NCBI GenBank assembly: GCA_946410305.1
Contig: CAMJZV010000003.1
Coordinates: 1-64,000, forward strand
Direction: 5' to 3'
Source of the DNA: an uncultured Prevotellaceae bacterium
GTDB taxonomy: Bacteria; Bacteroidota; Bacteroidia; Bacteroidales; Bacteroidaceae
Length of the DNA: 64,000 nt
Below are positions 16,114 through 25,266 of this stretch, in pieces. The notes beneath the pieces were generated by a model. The model was given only the letters and a program-made list of their open reading frames with translations. It had not been told where the DNA came from and searched no databases. Position 1 is the stretch's first letter. Each line of letters opens with the position of its first letter. Both the position numbers and the translations under genes were made by a program.

Positions 16114-18579
16114 ATGAAGAAGATGACCCAACTCAGAGCAATGCTCGTAGCAATGATGCTGACTCTTTCAGCAGTAGTAATGGCCCAGACGACTACCGTA
16201 ACAGGTGTGCTGATGGACAAAACCTTGAACGAGGCGGAGCCTTTCGCTACCGTCCGCGTCTTCAAAGCAGGCAAGAAGGACAAGCCTGTTGCCATGTTCC
16301 TGACCGATAAGGATGGCAAGTTCTCCAAGGAACTGAAGGGCAAGGGTCGCTATGACATCGTCTTCAGCAGTGTCGGCAAGGACGAGTTGAAGCAGCAGGT
16401 GGAGCTGGGCAAGGAACCCGCCATCGACCTCGGTACCTTGTATATCTCTGATGGCGCCACCATGCTGAAGGGTGTGGAAGTGGTTGCCCAGAAACCGCTG
16501 GTGAAGATGGAGGTCGACAAGATGAGCTATAATGTCGCCGACGACGAGGACTCGAAGTCATATACCGTTTTGGACATGCTTCGTAAGGTGCCCATGGTAA
16601 CGGTGGATGGTCAGGATAACATCAGCGTCAACGGCTCCAGCTCGTTTAAGGTGTATGTCGACGGTCTGCCCAACGTGATGTTTTCAAGCAATCCCTCGAT
16701 GGTGTTCAAGAGCATGCCCGCCAGTGCCGTCAAGAGCATCGAGGTGGTGACGAATCCTGGTGCCAAGTACGATGCTGAGGGTGCCGCAGGTGTGCTGAAC
16801 ATCGTGATGAACAAGCAGAATCCGCAGGCTGCCCAGAGTATGAACGGCTATAACGGTTCTATCCGCGCCACCGCTGGAAACCGCCAGTTGGGCGGAAGCC
16901 TTTTCCTGAGCGGTCAGCAGGGCAAACTGTCGTATAGTGCCAACGTGATGACCAGCTATAACAAGCCAGGCAACACCACAACTGAGATGGAACAGATTCA
17001 GGATAATGGCTCCTCACAGATACTGACCTCGGAGAATGATGTGAAGACACCGTTTACGATGGGTAGTCTGACGCTGGGCTATCAGCTGGATGAGATGAGC
17101 ATGCTGAATGCTACTGCCTCTGTCAACACCATGTCGATGAAGAGCAGTGGTACCTCACAGACCACGATGGGTGGTGCACCCTACGGCACTGGATTCAGCT
17201 ATGGCAGCACCACCGATATGAAGAACTCGCGCACCTCGTTCAGTGGCAGTATAGACTATCAGCGCTTCTTCAACCAGGAACACACCCAGTCGCTGGCCTT
17301 TACCTATCAGCTGAACTACAGTCCCTCTACTACCGAGATGACCAACAGCTTCGCAGTCAACTCTACGCTCATCGACCTGGCCAGTCGCTATTCGGAGAAC
17401 AAGGACAAGACCACCAACCATATCTTCCAGCTGGACTACACCATGCCTGTTGGCAAACATACCCTCGCGCTGGGTAGCAAGTTGCAACTTCACGATGCCA
17501 CCTCTGATGCTAAGTATTATCTGAAAGACGTCTACGATCCCTCTACCAGCAGCGAGTATGAGTACAAGAACACTATTCTGGCAGGTTATGGCGAATATAC
17601 CGCCCGTTGGACCAAGTTGAGTGCGAAGGCCGGTGCCCGTTACGAATATACGTGGCAAAATGTGGAATACCATCTGGGTAATGGTCAGGACTTCAGCACG
17701 GGCTACGGCAGTTTCGTACCCACCGCCAGCCTGCAGTATAATCTGAGCATGGGTAGCAACCTTGGTCTGACCTACAACATGCGCATCTCACGTCCAGGTA
17801 TCTCTTACCTGAATCCCTATGTCGACAAGACCAACCCCATCGCACTGACATACGGTAATCCTGACCTTGACGTGGAGAAGGCCCACAACATCTCGCTGGT
17901 ATATAACATGTTTACCGCCAAGCTGATGCTGAACGTCAATGCTCATTATAACTTCACTGACAACGGCATCTCGCAGTACAGCTTCTACGACAGTAACAAC
18001 CTGCTGAATACAACCTACGGCAATGTCATCAAGAGCCATCAGACAGGCATCAGCGCCTATGTCAACTACCTACTGACCAAGAACACCCGTATCTTCATGA
18101 ACGGTGCCGCAAACTATATTGACGTAAGCAGCAACGCTCTGGGGCAGAGCAACCACGGTTGGACAGCTAACATCATGGCAGGACTGCAGCAGACACTGCC
18201 TTGGGAACTGAAGCTAAGCGCCTTTGCTATTGCATCCACCAAGAGCTATACCCTGCAGGGCTGGAGTGGTGGTTTCAACCTCCTCACCGCCAGTCTGTCG
18301 AAGTCGTTGCTGAACGACAAACTCAACCTGAGTCTCTCTGGTATGACGGGTCTTAACGAGGGGGGCAGCATCATGATCAAGAGTCATAGCCGCGGTCAGA
18401 ACTTCACCAGCTCGAACAATGTTAAGGTTCCTATCTACGGTGTCACCTTCACCATCAGCTATACCTTCGGTAATTCGAAAATGGTTGCCAAGCAGCACGT
18501 TAACCGTGTTCAGAACGACTTCATCGAACAGAAGTCGCAGGGTGAAATGATTAATAGTATTGGAGATGTCCAACAATAA
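16114..18579 (+). CDS. TonB-dependent receptor-like outer-membrane beta-barrel protein
   Basis: 821 aa from the MKKMTQLRAM start. Signal peptide to about residue 24 (AVVMAQ), a carboxypeptidase-regulatory-like beta domain (about 27-110, VTGVLMDKTLNEAEPFATVRVF), a plug-like domain (about 130-220, GVEVVAQKPLVKMEVDKMSYNV, IEVVTNPGAKYDAEGAAGVLNIVM), then a long beta-barrel. This is the Bacteroidetes outer-membrane beta-barrel family that lacks a SusD partner; none is adjacent. Substrate unknown. The start is placed after the promoter at 16075; the longer frame from 15943 would include the promoter. A LytS/LytTR pair follows 39 bases on with its own promoter. Confidence 0.88.
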   Translation: MKKMTQLRAMLVAMMLTLSAVVMAQTTTVTGVLMDKTLNEAEPFATVRVFKAGKKDKPVAMFLTDKDGKFSKELKGKGRYDIVFSSVGKDELKQQVELGKEPAIDLGTLYISDGATMLKGVEVVAQKPLVKMEVDKMSYNVADDEDSKSYTVLDMLRKVPMVTVDGQDNISVNGSSSFKVYVDGLPNVMFSSNPSMVFKSMPASAVKSIEVVTNPGAKYDAEGAAGVLNIVMNKQNPQAAQSMNGYNGSIRATAGNRQLGGSLFLSGQQGKLSYSANVMTSYNKPGNTTTEMEQIQDNGSSQILTSENDVKTPFTMGSLTLGYQLDEMSMLNATASVNTMSMKSSGTSQTTMGGAPYGTGFSYGSTTDMKNSRTSFSGSIDYQRFFNQEHTQSLAFTYQLNYSPSTTEMTNSFAVNSTLIDLASRYSENKDKTTNHIFQLDYTMPVGKHTLALGSKLQLHDATSDAKYYLKDVYDPSTSSEYEYKNTILAGYGEYTARWTKLSAKAGARYEYTWQNVEYHLGNGQDFSTGYGSFVPTASLQYNLSMGSNLGLTYNMRISRPGISYLNPYVDKTNPIALTYGNPDLDVEKAHNISLVYNMFTAKLMLNVNAHYNFTDNGISQYSFYDSNNLLNTTYGNVIKSHQTGISAYVNYLLTKNTRIFMNGAANYIDVSSNALGQSNHGWTANIMAGLQQTLPWELKLSAFAIASTKSYTLQGWSGGFNLLTASLSKSLLNDKLNLSLSGMTGLNEGGSIMIKSHSRGQNFTSSNNVKVPIYGVTFTISYTFGNSKMVAKQHVNRVQNDFIEQKSQGEMINSIGDVQQ

Positions 18580-18611
18580 TTTGGATATTCCAGAAAGAAT
18601 TCCTATCTTTG
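18580..18611 (+). promoter_or_regulatory. Promoter of the LytS/LytTR pair
   Basis: TTTG at 18580-18583, 20-bp spacer, TATCTTTG at 18604-18611. The ATG at 18619 lies only 7 bases beyond the box, so the transcript should have almost no leader. Confidence 0.85.
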
Positions 18612-18618
18612 CAGTCGT

Positions 18619-19665
18619 ATGATGAAAATACAGAGAAAAGACATCTGGCTGTTTGTAGCACAAGTGGCAGTTTGGACAGTAGTACTGTTCTCACTGCCAC
18701 TGGCCACATTCCTGAGCACACAGGACATGACAGCCACCAAGACATCGTTTTATGTGATATGGGGACTGTTTCAATCTCCATTGGTTGTCTACTTCGCCAA
18801 CTTCTACCTGCTGGGTCCATATCTATTCTTCAAGCGTCGCTACTGGCTATTCGTGCTTATCAACCTTGTGCTGGTGTTGGGACTCAACTACCAATTCTTC
18901 TTGGTCTATTTGCATAGAGACAGTATTCCCAATATGCCTGCGATGGACGCTAATATGTGGGTTGGCTTTTTCGGAGGATTCCTGCTGTTCCTGGTACTTA
19001 ACTTCGTGATAGTAGCTGTCGCCATCGGTATCCGTCACTTCATCCGCACGCGTCAGATTCGTCAGCAGTTGAAGGAAGAGAAAGCCAAGAATACAGAGGC
19101 TGAACTGGCATGGCTGAAAAATCAGATTAATCCCCATTTTCTCTTTAACACCCTCAACAACATCTCGAGTCTCGTACAGATAGATGCTGACAAAGCACAA
19201 GATGCCATCGCCCAGTTAAGCGATTTATTGCGCTATGCGATGTACGAGACCAACAAGAACACCGTACCTCTGCAGGGAGAGATAGAGTTTATGCGCAACT
19301 ACGTAGAGCTGATGAAGCTACGCTGTAGCGAGAAGACGATGGTCAATTGTCAATTATCAATTGCCAATTCTCCATTAACTATTGCTCCGCTGCTCTTCAT
19401 CTCCCTGATTGAGAATGCCTTCAAGCATGGCATCAGCAGCAATCGTGACTCGCGCATTGACATCACGCTCACTGCTGACGGACAACAACTCATCTTCGAC
19501 TGCGAGAATACCAACTTCCCCAAGAACGATACGGACCGTAGTGGCTCAGGCATAGGACTGGAAAATACTCGTCGCCGTCTGGACCTTATCTATAAGGACC
19601 GCTATACGTGGGAGCAAACCCTCGAAGACAATATCTATAAGGTAAAAATCACTATCCAGCTATGA
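18619..19665 (+). CDS. LytS/YehU-type membrane histidine kinase
   Basis: 348 aa. Four probable membrane helices in the first 140 residues, then a coiled linker, His_kinase domain with WLKNQINPHFLFNTLNNISS (acceptor His in NPHFLFN), SLIENAFKHG N-box and GSGIGLENTRRRLDLIY G-box. Passes phosphate to the LytTR regulator whose gene overlaps its stop (ATGA). Residues about 242-253 (NCQLSIANSPLT) are encoded by four CAATTxx heptamers lying between the phosphoacceptor region and the N-box, a tolerated in-frame insert. The adjacent outer-membrane protein gene is a plausible target. Confidence 0.93.
   Translation: MMKIQRKDIWLFVAQVAVWTVVLFSLPLATFLSTQDMTATKTSFYVIWGLFQSPLVVYFANFYLLGPYLFFKRRYWLFVLINLVLVLGLNYQFFLVYLHRDSIPNMPAMDANMWVGFFGGFLLFLVLNFVIVAVAIGIRHFIRTRQIRQQLKEEKAKNTEAELAWLKNQINPHFLFNTLNNISSLVQIDADKAQDAIAQLSDLLRYAMYETNKNTVPLQGEIEFMRNYVELMKLRCSEKTMVNCQLSIANSPLTIAPLLFISLIENAFKHGISSNRDSRIDITLTADGQQLIFDCENTNFPKNDTDRSGSGIGLENTRRRLDLIYKDRYTWEQTLEDNIYKVKITIQL
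19344..19371 (+). repeat. CAATTxx heptamer array inside the LytS-type kinase gene
   Basis: CAATTGT, CAATTAT, CAATTGC, CAATTCT: four exact heptamers in frame within the kinase coding sequence. Confidence 0.85.
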
Positions 19666-20366
19666 ATCCCATCACTTGCATCATCGTTGACGACGAACCG
19701 CTGGCCGTCAAACTGTTGGAGTCGTTTGTCGTCAAGACGCCACAACTCAAACTGGAACGCTCGTTTACTGACAGCGTAGAGGCACTGGCGTGGTTGCGTG
19801 AACATCCCGTACAGTTGGCATTTATGGACATCCAGATGCCCGATATGAACGGTATGGAACTGTCGCACATGTTGCCTGAGCGTACGAAGGTGATCTTTAC
19901 CACCGCCTTCAAGGAGTATGCCTTTGAGAGTTATGAGGTCAGCGCCATCGACTTTCTGTTAAAGCCCATCCGCTACAACAAGTTCATCGCTGCTGTAGAG
20001 AAGGCAGAACAGTGGTTCAGCCATCAGAAGGAGACTCCATCAACACCCAAGACGATGTTTCTCCGTGTCGATGGTGAGCTGCGTCAGGTGAACTTCGACA
20101 ACATCTTGTATGTGGAAGGCATGAAAGACTATGTGCGCTTCCACATAGAGGGTGAGCGACTGCCACTGACCACCCACATGACGATGAAAGCCGTCGAGGA
20201 TGCATTGCCTACAGATGCCTTTATGCGAATCAACCGCTCCTATGTTGTCCGCTTGGACAAGATAAGAACGGTTGACCGTAACCTTTGCGTCTATATCGGC
20301 GACGAGATAATCCGTGTTACCGACGCCTACCGCGATGCTTTTGAGCGCTACGTGCAGACGGTTTAG
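19662..20366 (+). CDS. LytTR-family response regulator
   Basis: 234 aa. Receiver domain with acidic pocket VDDE (10-13), phosphoacceptor D56 in FMDIQMPDMNG, and K-P in LLKPI; C-terminal LytTR DNA-binding domain from about residue 135 (FLRVDGELRQVNFDNILYVEGMKDYVRFH, RINRSYVVRLDKI). Its ATG overlaps the kinase stop by 4 bases. The last 50 bases overlap, tail to tail, the 3' end of dacB on the other strand. Confidence 0.95.
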   Translation: MNPITCIIVDDEPLAVKLLESFVVKTPQLKLERSFTDSVEALAWLREHPVQLAFMDIQMPDMNGMELSHMLPERTKVIFTTAFKEYAFESYEVSAIDFLLKPIRYNKFIAAVEKAEQWFSHQKETPSTPKTMFLRVDGELRQVNFDNILYVEGMKDYVRFHIEGERLPLTTHMTMKAVEDALPTDAFMRINRSYVVRLDKIRTVDRNLCVYIGDEIIRVTDAYRDAFERYVQTV

Positions 20367-21558
20367 CGGCTTTCTTCTCCTTCGCTTTGTTGACCTCTTT
20401 CTCTCCACACAGCACCTGACACAGGCGGTCTTGGAATGCCCTGCCGTCGGCATTGCGCATGACACCCTGGTTGATGATGCTGAAACACAGCTGGTGACCA
20501 TTCTCGGCCTTGCAATAGCCTGCCAGCGACGAGATACCCGTCAGCGTCCCCGTCTTGGCACGGACATTACCATCAGCAACGGTGTTGAGCATGCGCTTCT
20601 CCAGAGTTCCGTCAACTCCTGCAATGGGCAGTGAGAACCATAGCGCATCGTGAATCTGGGGCGAATTCCAGGCATGTTTCAGCAGCGTGCATAACAGCTC
20701 GGCACTGATGTAGTTGTAGAGCGAAAGTCCTGAACCGTCTGCCAAGCGATAGGTATCGGCATTAAGTCCCAGTCGCTTCAGCAGCTTGCGGGTAACACCT
20801 GTCGCGTCTGATGCCTTGGCCTGTGGCTTTCTGACGCTGGCTGCTGTCTGGTAGAATACGGCTTCGGCATAGAAGTTGTCGCTCTTCTTCATCATGCGGT
20901 CCAATACCAGCGAGATGTTATGACGGATGGTCGTCAGATGGCGGGCGTTAGACGGTAGCTGGCCTTCCACTAACTTTACGTTCTCTAGGTTAATACCTAG
21001 ACGGGCAACTTCCTCCGCAAAGGTCGTGAGGAAGATATTCTTACGACCTATGGACAGTGGTGTCAACAGTGGGTTTTCGTCATCCCAGCACCATCCCTCA
21101 CCATAGTCTACGGGTTCTTTCATGGTACGGTCGGCAACCAGTTTTCCTGCTATGCTGTCTATGCCTAGCTGTTGTACGCTCAGCGCCATGTCTGTCACGT
21201 CCTCAAGGGTCAGCGTGGGGTCGAAACCTCCTACACAGTAGATGTTACCCACCAGAGTGTTATTCTTGATAGTGCCAGTATAGTAGATGCTCGTCTTGAA
21301 GTCATACTTCGGCCCCAGCAGGTCAAGAGCAGTGATGGCTGTCACCAGCTTCATCGTTGAGGCTGGTCGCAACAGCTGGCGGGCGTTATGCTGGTAATAT
21401 ACGGAGTCGGCAGTGAGGTCGTAGACCATCAGTCCCAACTGTGAGGTCTCAAACATGGGGTCGCAGAGGAGCGAGTCGATACGCATGCGCAGGCTGTCTT
21501 GTGCGAAAGACAGCGCTGTGGAGCACCATATAAGCAGTAAAAACAGATATTTCTTCAT
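20317..21558 (-). CDS. dacB: PBP4-type D-alanyl-D-alanine carboxypeptidase/endopeptidase
   Basis: 413 aa. Peptidase S13 family: signal peptide MKKYLFLLLIWCSTALSFAQ, SxxK nucleophile S67-TM-K70, SDN motif S226-D-N228, KTG motif K335-TG. Trims or hydrolyses peptidoglycan cross-links in the periplasm. Shorter than E. coli PBP4 (about 477), mainly by a reduced insert between SxxK and SDN. It ends in a strongly basic tail (KAKEKKAAKPSARSAQ, then K/R), part of which overlaps the response-regulator gene on the opposite strand; the tail may be a late 3' extension. Confidence 0.92.
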   Translation of the reverse strand: MKKYLFLLLIWCSTALSFAQDSLRMRIDSLLCDPMFETSQLGLMVYDLTADSVYYQHNARQLLRPASTMKLVTAITALDLLGPKYDFKTSIYYTGTIKNNTLVGNIYCVGGFDPTLTLEDVTDMALSVQQLGIDSIAGKLVADRTMKEPVDYGEGWCWDDENPLLTPLSIGRKNIFLTTFAEEVARLGINLENVKLVEGQLPSNARHLTTIRHNISLVLDRMMKKSDNFYAEAVFYQTAASVRKPQAKASDATGVTRKLLKRLGLNADTYRLADGSGLSLYNYISAELLCTLLKHAWNSPQIHDALWFSLPIAGVDGTLEKRMLNTVADGNVRAKTGTLTGISSLAGYCKAENGHQLCFSIINQGVMRNADGRAFQDRLCQVLCGEKEVNKAKEKKAAKPSARSAQKHRGRRR

Positions 21559-21562
21559 TTCG

Positions 21563-21595
21563 TTTGCAAAAATACAAAATTATTTTGTAATTTTG
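21563..21595 (+). promoter_or_regulatory. Promoter of nadB, divergent with the dacB promoter
   Basis: Plus strand: TTTG at 21563-21566, 21-bp spacer, TAATTTTG at 21588-21595. Overlapping on minus: TATTTTTG at 21567-21574 for dacB, about 8 bases from its ATG at 21558. The two promoters share DNA and could interfere. Confidence 0.75.
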
Positions 21596-21617
21596 CAGCG
21601 TGTAACACAAAAAAAGG

Positions 21618-23204
21618 ATGGTTTATAAATACGATTTTCTGATTATCGGTGCTGGCGTGGCTGGTATGAGCTACGCACTGAAGGTGGCACGTGCCAAGAA
21701 AGGTAAGATCTGTATGATTTGCAAGACGACGCTCGACGAGGCCAACACCTCTTTTGCACAGGGTGGGGTAGCCTCTGTGACCAATCTGAAGCTCGACACC
21801 TTCGACAAGCACATTGCAGATACCCTTATTGCCGGCGACTTTATCAGTGACCGACAGGCAGTAGAACAAGTGGTCCGCATGGCTCCTGAACAAATCAAGG
21901 AACTCGTCCAGTGGGGCGTCAACTTCGACCGCAAGGAAGACGGACAGTTCGACCTGCATCGTGAGGGTGGTCACTCAGAGTTCCGCATTCTGCACCATGC
22001 CGACGATACGGGCGCGGAAATCCAGCGTGGACTGATGGAGGCTGTGCGCAACAATCCCGATATTGACATCAAAGAGAACCACTTTGCCGTAGAGATCATC
22101 ACCCAGCACCATGAGGGTGTCCGCGTGACGCGCCGCTCTCCCAATATCCAGTGCTATGGTGCCTACGTGCTCAATCCCAAGCAGAAGGTCGACACCTATC
22201 TCGCCAAGTGTACGGTGATGTGTACGGGTGGCTGTGGTGCTGTTTATATGACGACCTCCAACCCTGTCATCGCTACTGGCGACGGCGTGGCAATGGTCTA
22301 TCGTGCCAAGGGTACGGTGGCTGATATGGAGTTCGTACAGTTCCATCCCACCGTGCTGCACAACCCCAACGAGACCCATCCTGCCTACCTCATCACGGAG
22401 GCTATGCGCGGCTATGGTGCTGTGCTGAAGCTGCCCAATGGCGAGACGTTTATGGAGAAATACGACGAGCGCCTGTCGCTGGCTCCTCGCGACATCGTGG
22501 CACGTGCCATTGATAAGGAGATGAAGATTCATGGTCTGGACCACGTCTGTCTGGACGTCACCCATAAGGATGCCGCCGAGACGCGTCACCACTTCCCCAA
22601 TATCTACCAGAAGTGTCTGTCTATGGGTATCGACATCACTACCGACTACATCCCTGTACGTCCTGCCGCTCACTACATGTGTGGTGGTATCAAGGTCGAC
22701 CTCAACGGACAGTCCAGCATTGAGCGTCTCTATGCCCTTGGCGAATGCTCGTGCACAGGTCTGCATGGCGGCAACCGTCTGGCCTCCAACTCACTCATCG
22801 AGGCAGTGGTCTATGCCGAGACTGCCGCACGCCACTCGGTGGAGCATGTCGACCTGTATGAGTTCAACGAGCGTATACCCGAATGGAACGATGAGGGCAC
22901 CATGACCAACGAGGAGAAGGTGCTCATCACACAGTCTGTCAAGGAGGTCAACCAGATCATGTCTAACTATGTGGGCATCGTACGTTCCGACCTGCGTCTG
23001 CATCGTGCCTGGGACCGTCTGGATATGCTCTACGAAGAGACCGAACGCCTCTTCAAGCGTGTCAAGGCCAGCCGCGACATCTGCGAGCTGCGCAACATGA
23101 TCAATGTGGGTTATCTCATCACCCGTTGGGCACTGGAGCGCAAGGAGTGTCGTGGTCTGCACTTCACCACAGACTATCCACATCACGCCTACGATAAACA
23201 CTAA
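21618..23204 (+). CDS. nadB: L-aspartate oxidase
   Basis: 528 aa. FAD enzyme that oxidises aspartate to iminoaspartate for NAD synthesis. N-terminal dinucleotide-binding motif FLIIGAGVAGMSYAL, the substrate-loop block HREGGHSEFRILHHADDTG, RPAAHYMCGGI and CSCTGLHGGNRLASNSLIEAVV, and the C-terminal helical succinate-dehydrogenase-like domain. NadA and NadC are not adjacent. Ends before a strong terminator. Confidence 0.96.
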   Translation: MVYKYDFLIIGAGVAGMSYALKVARAKKGKICMICKTTLDEANTSFAQGGVASVTNLKLDTFDKHIADTLIAGDFISDRQAVEQVVRMAPEQIKELVQWGVNFDRKEDGQFDLHREGGHSEFRILHHADDTGAEIQRGLMEAVRNNPDIDIKENHFAVEIITQHHEGVRVTRRSPNIQCYGAYVLNPKQKVDTYLAKCTVMCTGGCGAVYMTTSNPVIATGDGVAMVYRAKGTVADMEFVQFHPTVLHNPNETHPAYLITEAMRGYGAVLKLPNGETFMEKYDERLSLAPRDIVARAIDKEMKIHGLDHVCLDVTHKDAAETRHHFPNIYQKCLSMGIDITTDYIPVRPAAHYMCGGIKVDLNGQSSIERLYALGECSCTGLHGGNRLASNSLIEAVVYAETAARHSVEHVDLYEFNERIPEWNDEGTMTNEEKVLITQSVKEVNQIMSNYVGIVRSDLRLHRAWDRLDMLYEETERLFKRVKASRDICELRNMINVGYLITRWALERKECRGLHFTTDYPHHAYDKH

Positions 23205-23229
23205 GGTATAATAGAATAGAAAATATCAT

Positions 23230-23272
23230 GCACAAAACAGCCGATGTGTGCACATTCAGGCTGTTTTTGTGC
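23230..23272 (+). terminator. Terminator of nadB
   Basis: GCACAAAACAGCC (23230-23242) pairs with GGCTGTTTTTGTGC (23259-23272) with one bulged base; the loop holds a small TGTGCACA palindrome; T-rich tail follows. The etf promoter starts within 10 bases. Confidence 0.8.
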
Positions 23273-23279
23273 ATTTTTA

Positions 23280-23311
23280 TTTGGCTGTGTGCGCAAAAAG
23301 TGCTACCTTTG
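23280..23311 (+). promoter_or_regulatory. Promoter of the etfBA-acyl-CoA dehydrogenase operon
   Basis: TTTG at 23280-23283, 20-bp spacer, TACCTTTG at 23304-23311, then CAG. Leader of about 40 bases to the ATG at 23360. Confidence 0.87.
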
Positions 23312-23359
23312 CAGCCGATTTGCAAAAAGGATATCATTTTTACACATTATTATAATAAT

Positions 23360-24232
23360 ATGGCATTAAAAATTGTAGTACTTGCTAAGCAGGTACCCGA
23401 CACAAGAAATGTGGGTAAGGACGCCATGACTGCTGAAGGCACTGTCAACCGTGCTGCTCTGCCCGCCATCTTCAATCCAGAAGATTTGAATGCCCTGGAG
23501 CAGGCCCTTCGCCTGAAGGAGCAGAACCCAGGCTCAACAGTAGGAATCCTCACGATGGGTCCTCCACGTGCAGGTGAGATTATCCGTCAGGGACTTTATC
23601 GTGGCGCTGATACTGGTTGGTTGCTTACCGACCGTCTCTTCGCTGGTGCTGATACTCTCGCTACTTCTTATGCGCTGGCTACTGCCATCAAGAAGATTGG
23701 CGACGTAGACATCGTGATTGGTGGTCGCCAGGCTATCGATGGTGATACCGCTCAGGTAGGTCCTCAGGTGGCTCAGAAGCTGGGTCTCAATCAGGTTACT
23801 TACGCTGAGGAGGTTCTCTCTGTTAAGGATGGTAAGGCTACTATCAAGCGTGTCATCGACGGTGGTGTAGAGACTGTAGAGGCTCCTCTGCCTGTTGTCA
23901 TCACTGTTAACGGAAGCGCTGCTCCTTGTCGCCCCCAGAATGCTAAGCTGGTGATGAAGTACAAGCGCGCTACCTGTCCTATGGAGCGTCCTGCTGAGGG
24001 CACTGCCTACGACTATCTGTACGACGAGCGCCCTGAGCTCACACTGAACCAGTGGTCTGTTGCCGATGTGGATGGCGATGTTAACCAGTGCGGTCTGAGT
24101 GGCTCACCCACGAAGGTGAAGGCCATCAAGAACATCGTGTTCCAGGCTAAGGAGTCGAAGACTTTGACGGCTTCTGATGCTGATATCGAGGGTATGATCA
24201 AAGAATTGTTGGACGAGAAGATTATTGGCTAA
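23360..24232 (+). CDS. etfB: Electron transfer flavoprotein beta subunit
   Basis: 290 aa. Starts MALKIVVLAKQVPDT; AMP/nucleotide-binding fold with DGDTAQVGPQVAQKLG and the KYKRATCPMERP region. Pairs with EtfA to carry electrons between the acyl-CoA dehydrogenase and another partner. The upstream in-frame extension to 23228 is rejected because it crosses the terminator and promoter. The next gene starts 10 bases after the stop. Confidence 0.95.
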   Translation: MALKIVVLAKQVPDTRNVGKDAMTAEGTVNRAALPAIFNPEDLNALEQALRLKEQNPGSTVGILTMGPPRAGEIIRQGLYRGADTGWLLTDRLFAGADTLATSYALATAIKKIGDVDIVIGGRQAIDGDTAQVGPQVAQKLGLNQVTYAEEVLSVKDGKATIKRVIDGGVETVEAPLPVVITVNGSAAPCRPQNAKLVMKYKRATCPMERPAEGTAYDYLYDERPELTLNQWSVADVDGDVNQCGLSGSPTKVKAIKNIVFQAKESKTLTASDADIEGMIKELLDEKIIG

Positions 24233-24241
24233 GAAAGAGAT

Positions 24242-25264
24242 ATGAATAACGTATTTGTATATTGCGAAATTGAAGGTACTCAGGTACAGGAAGTATCTCA
24301 GGAGCTGCTGACCAAGGGTCGTAAGCTCGCCAATGAACTGAACGTAGAGCTGCACGCCATTGTTGCCGGTACCGGTATTTCTGGTAAGGTCGAGGATCAG
24401 ATTCTGCCTTACGGTGTTGACAAGCTGTTTGTTTTCGACGCTAAGGACCTGTTCCCCTATACCTCAGCTCCCCACACTGATATTCTGGTGAACCTCTTCA
24501 AGGAGGAGCAGCCACAGATCTGCCTGATGGGTGCTACCGTTATCGGTCGTGACCTCGGTCCACGTGTATCGTCATCGCTGACCTCTGGTCTGACTGCCGA
24601 CTGCACAGAGCTGGAGATTGGTCCTTTCGAGGATAAGAAGAACAACAAGACATACGAGAATCTGCTTTATCAGATTCGTCCTGCTTTCGGTGGTAACATC
24701 GTCGCTACCATCGTGAACCCCGACCACCGTCCACAGATGGCAACTGTACGCTCTGGCGTTATGCAGAAGGCTCTCTACGAGGGTAAGGCTAAGGGTGAGG
24801 TCGTTTACCCCGAGGTTTCTAAGTATGTCAGCCCCGAGGCTTTCGTAGTAAAGGTGCTCGACCACCACGTTGAGGCTGCTAAGCACAACCTGAAGGGTGC
24901 GCCCATCGTTGTTGCTGGTGGATATGGTATGGGTTCTAAGGAGAACTTCGACATGCTGTTCGACCTGGCTAAGGTGCTGCATGGTGAGGTTGGTGGTAGT
25001 CGTGCTGCTGTTGATGCAGGCTGGTTAGACCACGACCGTCAGATTGGTCAGACCGGTGTCACCGTTCATCCGAAGGTGTATATCGCCTGCGGTATCTCTG
25101 GACAGATTCAGCACATCGCTGGTATGCAGGACTCTGGTATCATCATCTCTGTCAACAGCGATCCCGATGCTCCTATCAACAAGATTGCCGACTACGTGAT
25201 TGTTGGCACCGTTGAGGAGGTTGTTCCGAAGTTAATTAAGTACTATAAGCAGAATAGCAAATAA
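24242..25264 (+). CDS. etfA: Electron transfer flavoprotein alpha subunit
   Basis: 340 aa. N-terminal ETF fold and the C-terminal FAD-binding domain with GGYGMGSKENF, GEVGGSRAAVDAGWLDHDRQIGQTG, GISGQIQHIAGMQDS and VNSDPDAPI, the standard FAD contact segments. Forms the heterodimer with EtfB. The stop is two bases before the next ATG. Confidence 0.96.
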   Translation: MNNVFVYCEIEGTQVQEVSQELLTKGRKLANELNVELHAIVAGTGISGKVEDQILPYGVDKLFVFDAKDLFPYTSAPHTDILVNLFKEEQPQICLMGATVIGRDLGPRVSSSLTSGLTADCTELEIGPFEDKKNNKTYENLLYQIRPAFGGNIVATIVNPDHRPQMATVRSGVMQKALYEGKAKGEVVYPEVSKYVSPEAFVVKVLDHHVEAAKHNLKGAPIVVAGGYGMGSKENFDMLFDLAKVLHGEVGGSRAAVDAGWLDHDRQIGQTGVTVHPKVYIACGISGQIQHIAGMQDSGIIISVNSDPDAPINKIADYVIVGTVEEVVPKLIKYYKQNSK

Positions 25265-25266
25265 TT

